From contig NZ_JAYGHW010000093.1 of assembly GCF_034932185.1 (NCBI RefSeq), forward strand, positions 31,858 through 95,857: a stretch of 64,000 bases of DNA. Reading direction: 5' to 3'. Below, piece after piece: positions 1 to 8,876 of the stretch; position 1 is the stretch's first letter; each line of letters begins with the position of its first letter. Position numbers and translations under genes: made by a program. Source of the DNA: Spirulina sp034932185 (GTDB lineage: Bacteria > Cyanobacteriota > Cyanobacteriia > Cyanobacteriales > Spirulinaceae). Under the pieces are notes generated by a model. That model had not been told where the DNA came from. It saw nothing but the letters and a program-made list of their open reading frames with translations, and searched no databases.

Positions 1-1470
1 CCCATCGGGGGCTTGGCTTAAAGCTTCCTCAAAACCGCTATTGAGCAAAAACCGCCGACTCCCCACGAACAACCGCTTCCCCTCCACCTCCGCCTCAACC
101 CCTAAACCCACCTGATAGTTCCAGGCTCCCCTGGGGGGGATCGTCAATCCCTGCGATCGCGCCGCTTTGACAATTGCTTCGGCAACAGGATGGGTTAACC
201 GTTGCTCGGCTGTCGCTGCCAATTGCAGCAACCGTTCCGGCGTGCAACCTCCCTGAGGATAGAGGCCCGTCACGGCAATGGAGCCTTGGGTGAGGGTTCC
301 GGTTTTATCGAAAACCACCGTATCCACTTCCGCCAACTGCTCCAGGGTGCGGCCACTGCGCACTAAGACCCCGTGGCGGGTGGTGTGGTTGAGGGCGCTC
401 AAGAAGGCCGTGGGAATGGAAACGCGGATGCCGGTGACAAAATCCAGGGTTAAAATCGCCGCTGCCCGGCTCGGATCGCCCGTGGCTAACCCTACCACCA
501 CCGCCAACAATAGCGCCGGCCCAATGAGGCGATCGGCCAACTTCTCCGCATAATTTGCCATCCGCGTATCATGTACCGGCGCTTGGGAAAGGAGGGCAAT
601 ACTGGCGGCGGCCCGGGTTTGATCCCCCACCCGTTCCGCCCGGAGGTAGATCTGCCCCGATCGCACCAACGTTGAGGCCCAAGCGCGATCGCCCGTCTTT
701 TTCGCCACGGGCAAAGATTCCCCAGTTAAACTCTGTTGATCCACCCAAGCCTCCCCTTGGAGAACCGTGCCATCAACGGGGATTTGTTCCCCCGGATAGA
801 CCACCACCGTATCCCCCACGACAACGCGATCGCTCGGCACTTGCACCGGCTCCCCCGTCTCCGGCTTCACCCAAGCCCATCGCCCCAAGGCATCCATCAG
901 GCTGAGGGTTTTGCCTTCCGTAGCGCGAGCGGTGCGATCGCGAATATCATCCCCCAAGGCATGGAGGAAAATCACCAAAGCCGGGGTTAACAGTTTGCCC
1001 TGCACACCACTGAGGGTGAGGGCCAACAGATCCAACGCATCAATACTTAGCCGTCGCTCTGTCCAAAGGCTATGCCAAGCCCGCTGGGCAATGGGCAGGG
1101 CAAGACGCACCAAAGCCAAAAATGCCAAGGGCCGCACCCAAGCCCCCTGGGGCAACCGCACCGCCGCCGCTAAGGCCACCGCCACCACAGGCATCAGTAA
1201 CGATTCCTCCTCTGGGGGAGATTCGGGATGGGTGGCGGTGAGTTGGCTGAGGGCCGCCTCCAGTTGGGGGAGGAGGGGGTATTGGGGGGGATGGTGAATG
1301 ATCAGCGATCGCGCTGCCCAATTGAGCCGTACTGAACCCAGTTCCGGCAGGGCTTGTAATTGGGTTTGCAGTTGTACCGCTTGGGGCTGTTGGGCTGGCC
1401 CCCAAGGGAGGCGTAAGCGACTGCGGTAGGGGGTTTGGTGGATGGGGAAATAGGGAAGGGGTGTGATCAA
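1..1470 (-). CDS. Metal-transporting P-type ATPase without a CPC motif, 3' end cut by window
   Basis: An open frame runs off the left edge, so only about the first 490 residues are present. Visible P-type ATPase motifs are TGES (actuator, about residue 249) and DKTGTLT with the phosphorylated Asp at about 388. The N-terminal ~80 residues look like a degenerate HMA-like domain with no CxxC. In the membrane helix before the phosphorylation site, where P1B pumps carry CPC, SPC or TPC, this protein reads TGIRVSIPT (about 346-354), so the transported ion cannot be inferred. The start is uncertain: I chose a TTG at 1470 because it overlaps the stop of the upstream HMA_2 gene (translational coupling), but the frame stays open further upstream. 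Family is sure, substrate unknown. Confidence 0.85.
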   Translation of the reverse strand, partial: MITPLPYFPIHQTPYRSRLRLPWGPAQQPQAVQLQTQLQALPELGSVRLNWAARSLIIHHPPQYPLLPQLEAALSQLTATHPESPPEEESLLMPVVAVALAAAVRLPQGAWVRPLAFLALVRLALPIAQRAWHSLWTERRLSIDALDLLALTLSGVQGKLLTPALVIFLHALGDDIRDRTARATEGKTLSLMDALGRWAWVKPETGEPVQVPSDRVVVGDTVVVYPGEQIPVDGTVLQGEAWVDQQSLTGESLPVAKKTGDRAWASTLVRSGQIYLRAERVGDQTRAAASIALLSQAPVHDTRMANYAEKLADRLIGPALLLAVVVGLATGDPSRAAAILTLDFVTGIRVSIPTAFLSALNHTTRHGVLVRSGRTLEQLAEVDTVVFDKTGTLTQGSIAVTGLYPQGGCTPERLLQLAATAEQRLTHPVAEAIVKAARSQGLTIPPRGAWNYQVGLGVEAEVEGKRLFVGSRRFLLNSGFEEALSQAPDG

Positions 1471-2006
1471 GCCCCGACCTCCTCGGTGGCGTTTTCGGCC
1501 CGTTGGAGAATATCCAAGAGGGCAACGCCTAAATCCAATTCGGAAACACCGAGGGGATCGTAGCGAATCACCAAGGAGGTCGCAGCAGCGTTGAGGCGTA
1601 CCCCTAAAACCCGCGCTTCAGCGGTGAGGAGGCTGGTGAGGCGTTTTCCAAAGGCCTGATCCGTGAGCAGGCGGGGAATTTTGAGGCGGAGGCGGCCGGG
1701 GACATTGTGAACAATCGTGTAGTCTTCGGTGGCGACCCCGTTAGCGGTTGTTGGGTTGGGAGCGGTGGCGGCGGGAAGAGCGGGGCTATGGGCCTGTTTT
1801 TTCAATTCCGCTAACATTTGGCGAGTGAGGGCGGCGATCGCCAAGTTAGCCAGCAATCCCTGAGCGCCCCGCAATTGGAGCCGACTCGTCAGAAACAAGC
1901 CTGTCAGCACGGGTAAAATCGTGGCCACTTCGCCATAGGTTTCCAACCATTCACCAAGGCGAGCCGCCACGTTCAGGGTTGGGGAAGCGTTATCAAGGGT
2001 TTCCAT
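1467..2006 (-). CDS. HMA_2-type heavy-metal-associated domain protein
   Basis: 179 residues. The N-terminal half has a hydrophobic stretch (about residues 25-65) suggesting membrane association. A linker rich in Ala and Pro follows, then from about residue 97 a compact domain beginning YTIVHNVPGRLRLKIPRL. That is the signature of the HMA_2 family, a ferredoxin-like fold related to HMA but lacking the metal-binding CxxC. It overlaps the start of the P-type ATPase gene by about 4 bp, so the two form an operon and the protein probably helps that pump as a regulator or accessory domain. Role is inferred from context. The ATG at 2006 is the only good upstream start. Confidence 0.75.
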   Translation of the reverse strand: METLDNASPTLNVAARLGEWLETYGEVATILPVLTGLFLTSRLQLRGAQGLLANLAIAALTRQMLAELKKQAHSPALPAATAPNPTTANGVATEDYTIVHNVPGRLRLKIPRLLTDQAFGKRLTSLLTAEARVLGVRLNAAATSLVIRYDPLGVSELDLGVALLDILQRAENATEEVGA

Positions 2007-2079
2007 GGTGGTTCAGGGGAGGGGGTGGGATTCTGCCCAGTCCTCGTTATTGAGATTAATTTTTAATTAGGTTAGCAAA

Positions 2080-2146
2080 AAATGGGAAATGGGGAACGGG
2101 GAATGGGGAATGGGGCGAAAAAATTTTCGCCCCTACAGGGGATCCT
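2080..2146. repeat. Short GGGGAATG-type tandem repeat and GGGGCGAAAAATTTTCGCCCC hairpin
   Basis: Four imperfect copies of an 8-bp unit (GGGAAATG/GGGAACGG/GGGAATGG) are followed by an inverted repeat with the arms GGGGCGAAAA and TTTTCGCCCC. The same inverted repeat recurs near 17375, 20920, 30218, 47882 and 61950. No T-run follows, so it is better called a dispersed repeat than a terminator. Confidence 0.6.
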
Positions 2147-2150
2147 GCGC

Positions 2151-2954
2151 TTAGTCGGGGCGGAAGCGATTTTTTAAGCCGATGCCCACTACTACGAGGG
2201 CAATAATTACCACCGTCCCCAGCCCCAAACTACTGGGGAGCCAAAACACCGCTTCAATGTAGTTGAGTTGCCCCGGTTGCAGTTGCCAGAGGAGATGATT
2301 CCCCACCTGCTCGACGGGAATTTGTGGGTTAATGGCCCGCGCCCCCCAGGGGGTAGCGAGGCTAAATTCTAAATTGAGCAGGGAGTTGGTGTTGAGTAAC
2401 TGTTGGCGATTCGCGTTAGCGTACCCATCGCCACTCAATCCCCCCAAACTCCGCAAATCCACCTCTAACCGGAGGCGATCGCGCTCCAACAGCAGTAAAT
2501 TACTCTGGGTCAAGCCCAAACTGGCGGAAAGTTCGACAATCTCCTCCCCTTGGGCCGCTGCTCGCTGTTCGGGGGTTTGCTCCGTGGGGTTGAAAAATTG
2601 ATTAAATTTGCGGTTGAGTTCCGCCCCATTGCTAAAGGGAATTGTCAGCGTCAGGCGGCGATCTGAAACCCGCTCGACTTTCCCCTGGAGGGATTTGGCC
2701 CGCTGTTCGAGGGTTTTGAGCCAGGTTTTCACTTCCCCCTGACTAAAACTGGTGAGTTGTTCCCCTAGCTCAATTTCTTGGCTAATATAGCCGGCAAACT
2801 GCCCCTGAAACGTCACGCCCACATCGTAGCGGACACAGCCCGACAGCAACAGAGCGCAAAGCAGGAGGAAGCCTAAATAATGGAGGCGCGAGCTTACCCA
2901 CCGCCGCAACTGTCGCCCAACGTTTTTGCCCATCATCCCCCACTGCTCCATCAC
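2151..2954 (-). CDS. DUF3153 lipoprotein with C-terminal membrane helix
   Basis: 267 residues. A positively charged N-terminus and hydrophobic stretch end in a lipobox LLSGC (Cys about residue 40), predicting a lipoprotein. The body matches the cyanobacterial/plastid DUF3153 family (VGVTFQGQFAGYISQEIELG, then a helical segment and beta-rich core), and a membrane helix near residues 242-262 is followed by a short basic tail (KNRFRPD). Function of the family is unknown. Around residue 175 it carries GDGYANANR, encoded by a repeat that also occurs inside tsaD and other genes (see findings); this is probably an insertion tolerated in a loop. Start at 2954 puts a short hydrophilic leader before the signal helix; an internal Met at residue 7 or 8 is also possible. 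Confidence 0.8.
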   Translation of the reverse strand: MMEQWGMMGKNVGRQLRRWVSSRLHYLGFLLLCALLLSGCVRYDVGVTFQGQFAGYISQEIELGEQLTSFSQGEVKTWLKTLEQRAKSLQGKVERVSDRRLTLTIPFSNGAELNRKFNQFFNPTEQTPEQRAAAQGEEIVELSASLGLTQSNLLLLERDRLRLEVDLRSLGGLSGDGYANANRQQLLNTNSLLNLEFSLATPWGARAINPQIPVEQVGNHLLWQLQPGQLNYIEAVFWLPSSLGLGTVVIIALVVVGIGLKNRFRPD

Positions 2955-3037
2955 GAAAAATCTCTATCTTATTAAATCAAGACCGGGGCGATTACCACCA
3001 AGGAAAGGGTTCACCTTTTAGGATAGGGAGGTTTGTT

Positions 3038-3496
3038 TTGATTACAAACTTTCTTATGGCTCCACAACTGATCGGATTGTTAATCGGTGGTTTACTCCCT
3101 GCCTTAGCCTATGGCATTTCTGGCCTGTTGGCGAAGGTCAGCACGAATATGGGGATGTCTGTCGGGGGGCATTTGATTTGTATTGGCGTGATGGTGAGCT
3201 TCGTGGGGGTGGTGATGCAGGGGATTTTGCCGGGGCCGTTGCCGTCGGGAGGGGCGATCGCCTCTTCCTCCATTTATGGACTGTTTTGGGGTGTAGGTAC
3301 TGGCGGCGTTGCCCTAGGGCTGATCCGCTATCAAGCTCCCCTCTCCAAACTCGCCCCCCTCTACAACATGAATACGCTGATCACCGTCGTTCTCGCCCTC
3401 TTGGTTTTTGCTGAATGGCAGAATGTGGACGCGGTGAAATTGGGGATCGGCGCGTTATTGGTGGTGATTGGGGGGGTTTTGGTTTCCCTCGCTTAG
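3038..3496 (+). CDS. Small multi-spanning membrane protein, possible half-size DMT-like transporter
   Basis: 152 residues made almost entirely of five hydrophobic helices. It begins APQLIGLLIGGLLPALAYGISG and ends VKLGIGALLVVIGGVLVSLA, a pattern resembling one half of an EamA/DMT transporter (small 5-TM units that pair). No substrate can be read. The start codon is TTG at 3038, supported by a GGGAGG ribosome-binding site at 3025-3031; the ATG at 3056 has no such site at proper distance. It converges with bioD, the two stops overlapping by 4 bp. Confidence 0.6.
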   Translation: MITNFLMAPQLIGLLIGGLLPALAYGISGLLAKVSTNMGMSVGGHLICIGVMVSFVGVVMQGILPGPLPSGGAIASSSIYGLFWGVGTGGVALGLIRYQAPLSKLAPLYNMNTLITVVLALLVFAEWQNVDAVKLGIGALLVVIGGVLVSLA

Positions 3497-4203
3497 GGAA
3501 AAAGGCGTTCTAGATCCAACTGAGCCGCCACTTGGGCTAAGGTGGCGAGATTGCGGCGATCCGCGTGATCTAAATAGGGCAATGTCCCCAAAACCGGCGT
3601 TTGGGTGAGGGATTCCAATAGATCTACCGGAGTCCAGTCTGCCAACTGTTGCGGCGTAACCGGCTGAACGCAACTGAGGACTAACCCCCGGACGGGCAAT
3701 TTCAGGGAACGGGCTAGGGCAATATTGGCCACGGTTTGGGCGATCGCCCCCAACTGCACCGGCACAACTAGCACCGTTTCCCAGCCCCACATCGCCGCCA
3801 CATCCCCCACCGTTAGCTCCAACGTCACCGGAGAACCCAAGCCCCCCACTCCCTCAATTAACACCATCGGGTAATCCTGTGCCAGTTGCTGATAAGCCTG
3901 CCAAACCACCGCCAGATCCACCGTTTTTCCCTCCTGCACCGCCGCCAACGGGGGGGCAATGGGGGCCGAAAACTGCAACGGCACAAGGGTTTCGGGAGCT
4001 TGGGGCAATGTGAACAATTCCCGGTAATGCTCCCCATCCCCCGGCCCCGACTGCATCAACTTCATCAATCCCAAGGTTTGGGGGTCACGGTAGCGATGCC
4101 AATAGGCGACTAATGCTGTGGTGAGGACGGTTTTGCCTACGTCGGTATTGGTGCCGGTGATGATCAGGGGAGGCATGGTTTTGGGGGGATGGGGAACGGT
4201 CAA
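3493..4203 (-). CDS. bioD: Dethiobiotin synthase
   Basis: 236 residues. Catalyses ATP-dependent closure of the ureido ring of 7,8-diaminononanoate with CO2, the penultimate step of biotin synthesis, in the cytosol. The P-loop GTNTDVGKT lies at about residues 17-25, followed by the family's substrate segment KLMQSGPGDGEHY and the EGVGGLGSPV motif near residue 117 that binds the phosphate and Mg. Length is normal for BioD. The first Met (4203) and the Met ten residues in (4176) are both possible; the latter gives the usual short N-terminus before the P-loop. No other bio gene is adjacent, as is common in cyanobacteria. Confident. Confidence 0.92.
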   Translation of the reverse strand: MTVPHPPKTMPPLIITGTNTDVGKTVLTTALVAYWHRYRDPQTLGLMKLMQSGPGDGEHYRELFTLPQAPETLVPLQFSAPIAPPLAAVQEGKTVDLAVVWQAYQQLAQDYPMVLIEGVGGLGSPVTLELTVGDVAAMWGWETVLVVPVQLGAIAQTVANIALARSLKLPVRGLVLSCVQPVTPQQLADWTPVDLLESLTQTPVLGTLPYLDHADRRNLATLAQVAAQLDLERLFP

Positions 4204-4229
4204 CAGAGAACAGGCTGGAAAATCAAAAA

Positions 4230-4303
4230 TCCATCCCCCCCTTTTTAAGGGGGGTTAGGGGGGATCCATTTCCCCCCTTTTTAAGGGGGGTTAGGGGGGA
4301 TCG
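4230..4303. repeat. Two direct copies of a CCCCCCTTTTTAAGGGGGGTTAG element
   Basis: Two near-identical ~36-bp copies, each with the palindromic core CCCCCCTTTTTAAGGGGGG followed by TTAGGGGGGAT, sit head to tail between bioD and the UbiB-like gene. A relative occurs at about 35455-35485. Such G-run hairpins are common dispersed repeats in cyanobacterial genomes. Confidence 0.75.
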
Positions 4304-4326
4304 AGTTTGGGCTTAGGGGCGATCGC

Positions 4327-5985
4327 CTATTTCATTTGGCCGCCGGAACGCCAAATGCTGATAATTAAGCCAAAACCCAATAGCGTTGCTGCCGAAAATA
4401 GAATAGCACTGATGATCGATAATTGTGGCAAGGGGGTATTGCGGGCAATCAAAGCCGCGCCGATCAACAGCGAACCCACGACGATACTGTAGGCAAGGCG
4501 ATTGGCAGAATTTTCAATCCCTTGGCGAATTGACCCCAAATCACGGATTTTTAAATTCCATTGCAACGTTTCCGAACTAACCCGATCAAGGATGACCTCC
4601 ATCTGACGGGGGGTTTGCAACCCTAGGGATTTCACATCTAAGGCCATCCGCAACAATGTTGGCAACGGGTCATCTCCCAAAAGTTGCCGACTGAATAAAT
4701 CCGTCATCAGCGGCTTAAATTCATCCAGTAAATTCACCTCCGGATAAAATCCCCGTGCTACCCCTTCTAGGTTCGCCAAACTCTTGGCGTAGAGGCCCAT
4801 GTTGCCCGGTAAGCGAATTTTATTGCGCCGCGCCACCTGCAAAATCTCATAAAACGCCTCACTGAAATTAATATTCGAGAGGCTAATGTCGTAATACTTC
4901 CGCAACATCCGATCAAAATCCACCTCTAGCTTGGCAAGATCGACAGGATAGGGGGATTCTGAAAGTTCAACGGTCAACTGGCTACAGCGTTTGGCATCAA
5001 TATGGACGATCGCCAGCAACAATTCAACCAAAATATACTGGGTGCGGGGGTCGAGGCGGCCAATCATGCCGCAGTCGATCAGGGCAACGCGATCGCTCTG
5101 CAAATAGAAAATATTGCCAGGGTGGGGATCCGCATGGAAAAAGCCATCAATAAACATTTGCTGGAAAAAGGCCCGAAATAAGAGCGTGGCAATTTGTTGC
5201 CGTCGCCGCAACTCTCCCCCCGTATTGCTATCGAGGGGTACAATTTCCGCCTCTAGAATTGGGCCGCCTTCGAGCCATTCCATCACCAATAGCTTTTCAC
5301 TGGTGAGGTTTTGGTAAATAGCGGGAATCACCAATTGGCGGGTATCAAACCAGCGGCTTTTGGATAAATTGCGCCGCAGTTGCTCTGTAAATGCCGCCTC
5401 TTTGCGAAAATCTAACTCCGCTTTCAGCGCCGAAGTAAATTCATCAGCTAACGAAATAATGTCGTAATCCTGACCAAAATCCGTCGCCGCCACCAACTCC
5501 GCCACGCCTTTAATTAACACCGTATCCTGGCGGACGATCTTTTCAATGCCCGGACGTTGCACCTTCATGGCCACCTCTTGGCCGTTGTGGAGCGTGGCGC
5601 GGTAAATTTGGGCGATGGAGCCAGCGGCGATCGGCGTAGTATTAATCGTGCTAAAGACTGCATCGATGGGCTGATGCAGTTCTTGGCGCAGGAGCGTTTC
5701 AATTTCACTCCAGGGGACGGTGGGGACTTTCGCTTGTAAAGCGGTGAGGGCTTCGATGTAGCGGGGGGGCATGACATCGGGGCGAGTGCTGAGGATTTGT
5801 CCCAACTTGACATACACCGGCCCCAGTTCCACGAGAATATTGCGCAACACCTCCGGCGGGGGAATTTGGGGTTCCGCTTTTGTGCCGCCGGTTAAGAGAC
5901 CGCGCATATAGTCCCAGCCATTGCCCAGGACGATTTCTAAAATTTCCCGTTGGCGGGATGTATTTTGGGTGAGGGCCAGAACCAT
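4327..5985 (-). CDS. ABC1/AarF/UbiB-family atypical kinase
   Basis: 552 residues. The family diagnostic KLGQILSTRPDVMPPRYIEAL (KxGQ motif) is near residues 58-78. Kinase-like elements follow: an Ala-rich nucleotide loop (IAAGSIAQIYRA), the invariant Lys in VAMKVQRPG, the catalytic-loop equivalent GFFHADPHPGNIF and the metal-binding LIDCGMIGRL. Two membrane helices at the C-terminus (about 495-545) anchor it. UbiB-type proteins support quinone or tocopherol/plastoquinone metabolism, probably as ATPases; bacteria and plastids have several paralogues, so the exact role cannot be assigned. Start ATG at 5985 gives the usual N-terminus. Stands alone on this strand between bioD and a Ser/Thr kinase gene. 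Confidence 0.88.
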   Translation of the reverse strand: MVLALTQNTSRQREILEIVLGNGWDYMRGLLTGGTKAEPQIPPPEVLRNILVELGPVYVKLGQILSTRPDVMPPRYIEALTALQAKVPTVPWSEIETLLRQELHQPIDAVFSTINTTPIAAGSIAQIYRATLHNGQEVAMKVQRPGIEKIVRQDTVLIKGVAELVAATDFGQDYDIISLADEFTSALKAELDFRKEAAFTEQLRRNLSKSRWFDTRQLVIPAIYQNLTSEKLLVMEWLEGGPILEAEIVPLDSNTGGELRRRQQIATLLFRAFFQQMFIDGFFHADPHPGNIFYLQSDRVALIDCGMIGRLDPRTQYILVELLLAIVHIDAKRCSQLTVELSESPYPVDLAKLEVDFDRMLRKYYDISLSNINFSEAFYEILQVARRNKIRLPGNMGLYAKSLANLEGVARGFYPEVNLLDEFKPLMTDLFSRQLLGDDPLPTLLRMALDVKSLGLQTPRQMEVILDRVSSETLQWNLKIRDLGSIRQGIENSANRLAYSIVVGSLLIGAALIARNTPLPQLSIISAILFSAATLLGFGLIISIWRSGGQMK

Positions 5986-6081
5986 AAATTTTTCAAACAG
6001 CCGGAAGGGGTTAAGGGACGGGAATCGATCCCGACTTGCCTCTGTTTTAGCGCGTTTTGGACTCCCCTTGAGTCCTTTTCC

Positions 6082-7944
6082 CTAACGACGGGCGGTGATC
6101 AATTCCCGATAGATTTGGGCTTTTTCTTGGTATTCGTGGATTTTGCCTTGGGCGATCGCCCCCGCTCGCGTATTGGGGGGGATTTCTTCCAGGAGGGCGA
6201 TCGCCCCCTTAAACTGTTGGCCCATGGCTAAATCATAGGCAGATTGTAACTGCACCATTGCCCGCACATCCTGCTTGGCTTGATATTCCTGCAATTTCGG
6301 CTCTACCTGTTTACCCACTTGGGTATGGGGGGAAATTTGATAAAGGAAGGCCAAGGCGCGGGTAAAGTCCCGTTCTTGGGCGGAACGGAAGGCTTGGGCC
6401 ATCAACCGTCGCGCCTCATCTTCCGCACGGGGTCGGGCCGCTTCTACTAAGGGATGGACTTTTTGCCGCCAGTAGTAGATATCTGGCAATTGGGCCGCCG
6501 TATTTAGCACCGTTTGCCATTGACGCGCCCCGAGGGCGGTTTCTGTGGCTTTCATCAACTGGGTGGCCTTCTCCCATTCCCCTTGCCACTGTTGAATCGC
6601 CGCTTGGGATTGCTCATAGCGAACGCTATCGCGGGGAATGGAGCGGGCGAGGGCGATCGCCTCCGTCAGTTGTCCCCGTTGGATCGCCTGCTGGGCTGCC
6701 TGCCAAGCCTCCTCACCGGGGTCGGTATTCGTGGCACTGATCAGGGCATAATAACCCAGGGCAATGGCAAACACATTGAGCACACCAATCACGATCCCCA
6801 TCCGCATCAGCAGTTGCAATGTAGAGACGGGGGCTTCTTGGGTCAAACGCGGTAACTCAGCGATTGTCGTGGTATGGGCAATCACCCCCGGTTTTTCGAT
6901 CTCCAGGGGCTGATCCGGGAGTGGATCGGGATTGAGGTTGCTATTTTCCAGCGGGGTTGCAGGTTTTGGGGTCTTGGGCAAAGGAACGAGGGCATTCACC
7001 GAGATGCCTTGCCAGCGCTCATTGAGGGCGTGATGGGCGAGCGATCGCAATGGCTCTAAATCCTTCAAAACCTCGGTGGTTGTCGCATAGCGGTCTTGGG
7101 GATGATATTCCACCAACCGGGTTAAAATAGCCGCCAACGGCTCCACATAGGCGGGCGGCGGGCTGGCTTCAGTCCAGGGCTGCCATTGAATTTTCTGGGT
7201 TTTCGGGTGGTGGCGCAGATGGCTCACCTCTAACCCGGTGAGTAATTCAAGGGCGATAATGCCCACGCTGTAGAGGTCACTACTGGGATAAACCTTACCC
7301 CGCAGTTGCTCGGCGGCCCCATAGCCGGAAGGGCTGACAGCGCCGGGATAGCTGGGAAACGTGGTAAATTTCGAGGGATGGCTCGATGGGGTTTGCAGCA
7401 GTTGCGCTGCGCCAAAATCCAGCAGCACCAACTTGCCATCTTTGCTACGCCGCATGATGTTATTGGGTTTTAAATCCCCATGGACAATGCCGTGGCGATG
7501 GACAAATTCGAGGATCAGCAGTAAATCCCAGAGGAAATAAACCACCTGAGCCGACCGCTCTAGGGCATCATTGTGGCGAATGATCGCCAACTCTTGGGTA
7601 AAAGCAGACCCAGCAATATATTCCTGCACCAGGAAAAAGCCTTGATTTTCCTCAAAACAGTTGAGAAATTGGGGAATCTGGGGGTGAACACCGAGGCGTT
7701 TGAGAAATTCTGCCTCATTGAGAAATAGCCGCCGACTGGTTTTCACCAAGTGGGGATAGGTGTTGTGGGAGAGGTAATATTTAACGGCACATTGAGCACG
7801 AGTCGGGTCAAGGGTATCTTGGGCTAGATAGATTTGCCCGAAGGCCCCGGAACTCAGCACCTGAATAATTTTGTATCGGTGGTGCAAGAGTTGTCCGCAG
7901 GTGGGATAGTTGACAGTGGTGGGGTTCAACAAGGCTCTTGACAA
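6082..7944 (-). CDS. Membrane-bound Ser/Thr protein kinase with C-terminal helical repeats
   Basis: 620 residues. The Hanks-type kinase domain spans about residues 23-300: glycine loop SSGAFGQIYLAQ, ATP-binding Lys in CAVKYY, catalytic loop HGDLKPNNIM, DFGAAQ and the APE-equivalent region. The catalytic loop has HGD where eukaryotic RD kinases have HRD, so it may not need activation-loop phosphorylation. A single membrane helix (about 375-395) separates it from a C-terminal region with repeated AW/ARxI helices resembling TPR/SEL-like repeats, a layout frequent in cyanobacterial Spk kinases. The substrate is unknown. Topology (kinase inside, repeats outside) is inferred from the single helix. 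Confidence 0.87.
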   Translation of the reverse strand: MSRALLNPTTVNYPTCGQLLHHRYKIIQVLSSGAFGQIYLAQDTLDPTRAQCAVKYYLSHNTYPHLVKTSRRLFLNEAEFLKRLGVHPQIPQFLNCFEENQGFFLVQEYIAGSAFTQELAIIRHNDALERSAQVVYFLWDLLLILEFVHRHGIVHGDLKPNNIMRRSKDGKLVLLDFGAAQLLQTPSSHPSKFTTFPSYPGAVSPSGYGAAEQLRGKVYPSSDLYSVGIIALELLTGLEVSHLRHHPKTQKIQWQPWTEASPPPAYVEPLAAILTRLVEYHPQDRYATTTEVLKDLEPLRSLAHHALNERWQGISVNALVPLPKTPKPATPLENSNLNPDPLPDQPLEIEKPGVIAHTTTIAELPRLTQEAPVSTLQLLMRMGIVIGVLNVFAIALGYYALISATNTDPGEEAWQAAQQAIQRGQLTEAIALARSIPRDSVRYEQSQAAIQQWQGEWEKATQLMKATETALGARQWQTVLNTAAQLPDIYYWRQKVHPLVEAARPRAEDEARRLMAQAFRSAQERDFTRALAFLYQISPHTQVGKQVEPKLQEYQAKQDVRAMVQLQSAYDLAMGQQFKGAIALLEEIPPNTRAGAIAQGKIHEYQEKAQIYRELITARR

Positions 7945-8119
7945 AGAACAACAATTGCTTTCTTCTTTCGGGGCAAAATAATCTTGTCCGGACGGTTCAA
8001 GGGGAGGCGATCGCCCTCAGCGCACCCATGGCCCCTGAGTTGTCACCATCGATGCAATTTGATTCAATAAAGCAAGACCCTGGGGGCAAACCCCGATTTT
8101 GAGAGGAGCGAGTATAGAG

Positions 8120-8713
8120 ATGGAAGGATGCCTGCGTGTTGGCCAACCGGCCCCGGACTTCACCGCCACGGCTGTTTTTGAGCAAGATTTTAAAACAGTG
8201 AAGTTGTCGGACTATCGCGGTAAATATGTGGTGCTGTTTTTCTATCCCCTCGATTTTACGTTTGTTTGCCCCACGGAAGTCACGGCTTTTAGCGATCGCG
8301 CCGATGAATTTAAAGCCTTGAGCACGGAACTGTTTGGCATTTCCGTCGATAGTGAGTTTGCCCATTTGGCCTGGATTCAAACCGATCGCAAGGAGGGCGG
8401 CGTGGGGGATATTGCCTATCCCCTCATTTCTGATCTAAAAAAGGAAATTAGCACCGCCTATAATGTGCTTGATCCTGAGGCGGGGGTGGCCCTGCGGGGG
8501 CTATTCATCATCGACAAAGATGGCATCATCCAACACGCCACGATTAATAATCTTTCCTTTGGCCGCAGTATTGACGAAACGCTGCGCACGCTCAAGGCGG
8601 TTCAGCACGTCCAAGCCCATCCCGCTGAGGTTTGTCCGGTGGGTTGGCAGGAGGGGGATAAAACGATGATTTCCGATCCGAAAAAATCTAAGGTTTATTT
8701 TTCCGCTGTTTAG
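8120..8713 (+). CDS. Typical 2-Cys peroxiredoxin
   Basis: 197 residues from the chosen start. Reduces hydrogen peroxide and organic peroxides using thioredoxin, protecting photosynthetic cells. The peroxidatic Cys lies in FYPLDFTFVCPTEVTAFSD (about residue 48) and the resolving Cys in HPAEVCPVGWQ near the C-terminus. I took the ATG at 8120 (MEGCLRVGQPAPDF), which gives the standard cyanobacterial N-terminus and has GAGGAG at 8103-8108 eleven bases upstream; a longer frame from 8099 exists but is not conserved in the family. It is divergent from the Ser/Thr kinase gene. A train of hairpins follows its stop. Confidence 0.95.
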   Translation: MEGCLRVGQPAPDFTATAVFEQDFKTVKLSDYRGKYVVLFFYPLDFTFVCPTEVTAFSDRADEFKALSTELFGISVDSEFAHLAWIQTDRKEGGVGDIAYPLISDLKKEISTAYNVLDPEAGVALRGLFIIDKDGIIQHATINNLSFGRSIDETLRTLKAVQHVQAHPAEVCPVGWQEGDKTMISDPKKSKVYFSAV

Positions 8714-8720
8714 AGGGGGA

Positions 8721-8848
8721 GGGCGCAAGCGTTGCGCCCCTACGGGTTTACTCGTGCCATGGCTCTGCCATGGCATGATTGACGGCGGCTCTGCCGCCTG
8801 TGGAGGCAGAGCCTCCAGGGAGACGTTCCTTGGCGGAGCCAAGGAACG
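8721..8848. repeat. Train of five perfect hairpins with 3-nt loops
   Basis: Five perfect inverted repeats lie in series between the convergent peroxiredoxin and SNF2 genes. They are GGGCGCAA/TTGCGCCC (8721-8739), TGCCATGGC/GCCATGGCA (8755-8775), GGCGGC/GCCGCC (8784-8798), TGGAGGC/GCCTCCA (8801-8817) and CGTTCCTTGGC/GCCAAGGAACG (8824-8848). All loops are three bases. They may act as bidirectional transcription barriers although no T-run follows. Confidence 0.85.
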
Positions 8849-8876
8849 AGGGAACGAGGGGAACGAGGGAAATCGG

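Noticed and set aside
911..1297. 128-residue frame on the plus strand inside the P-type ATPase gene
   Set aside because: Shadow of the real minus-strand gene: no family resemblance, and the opposite strand carries clear ATPase motifs.
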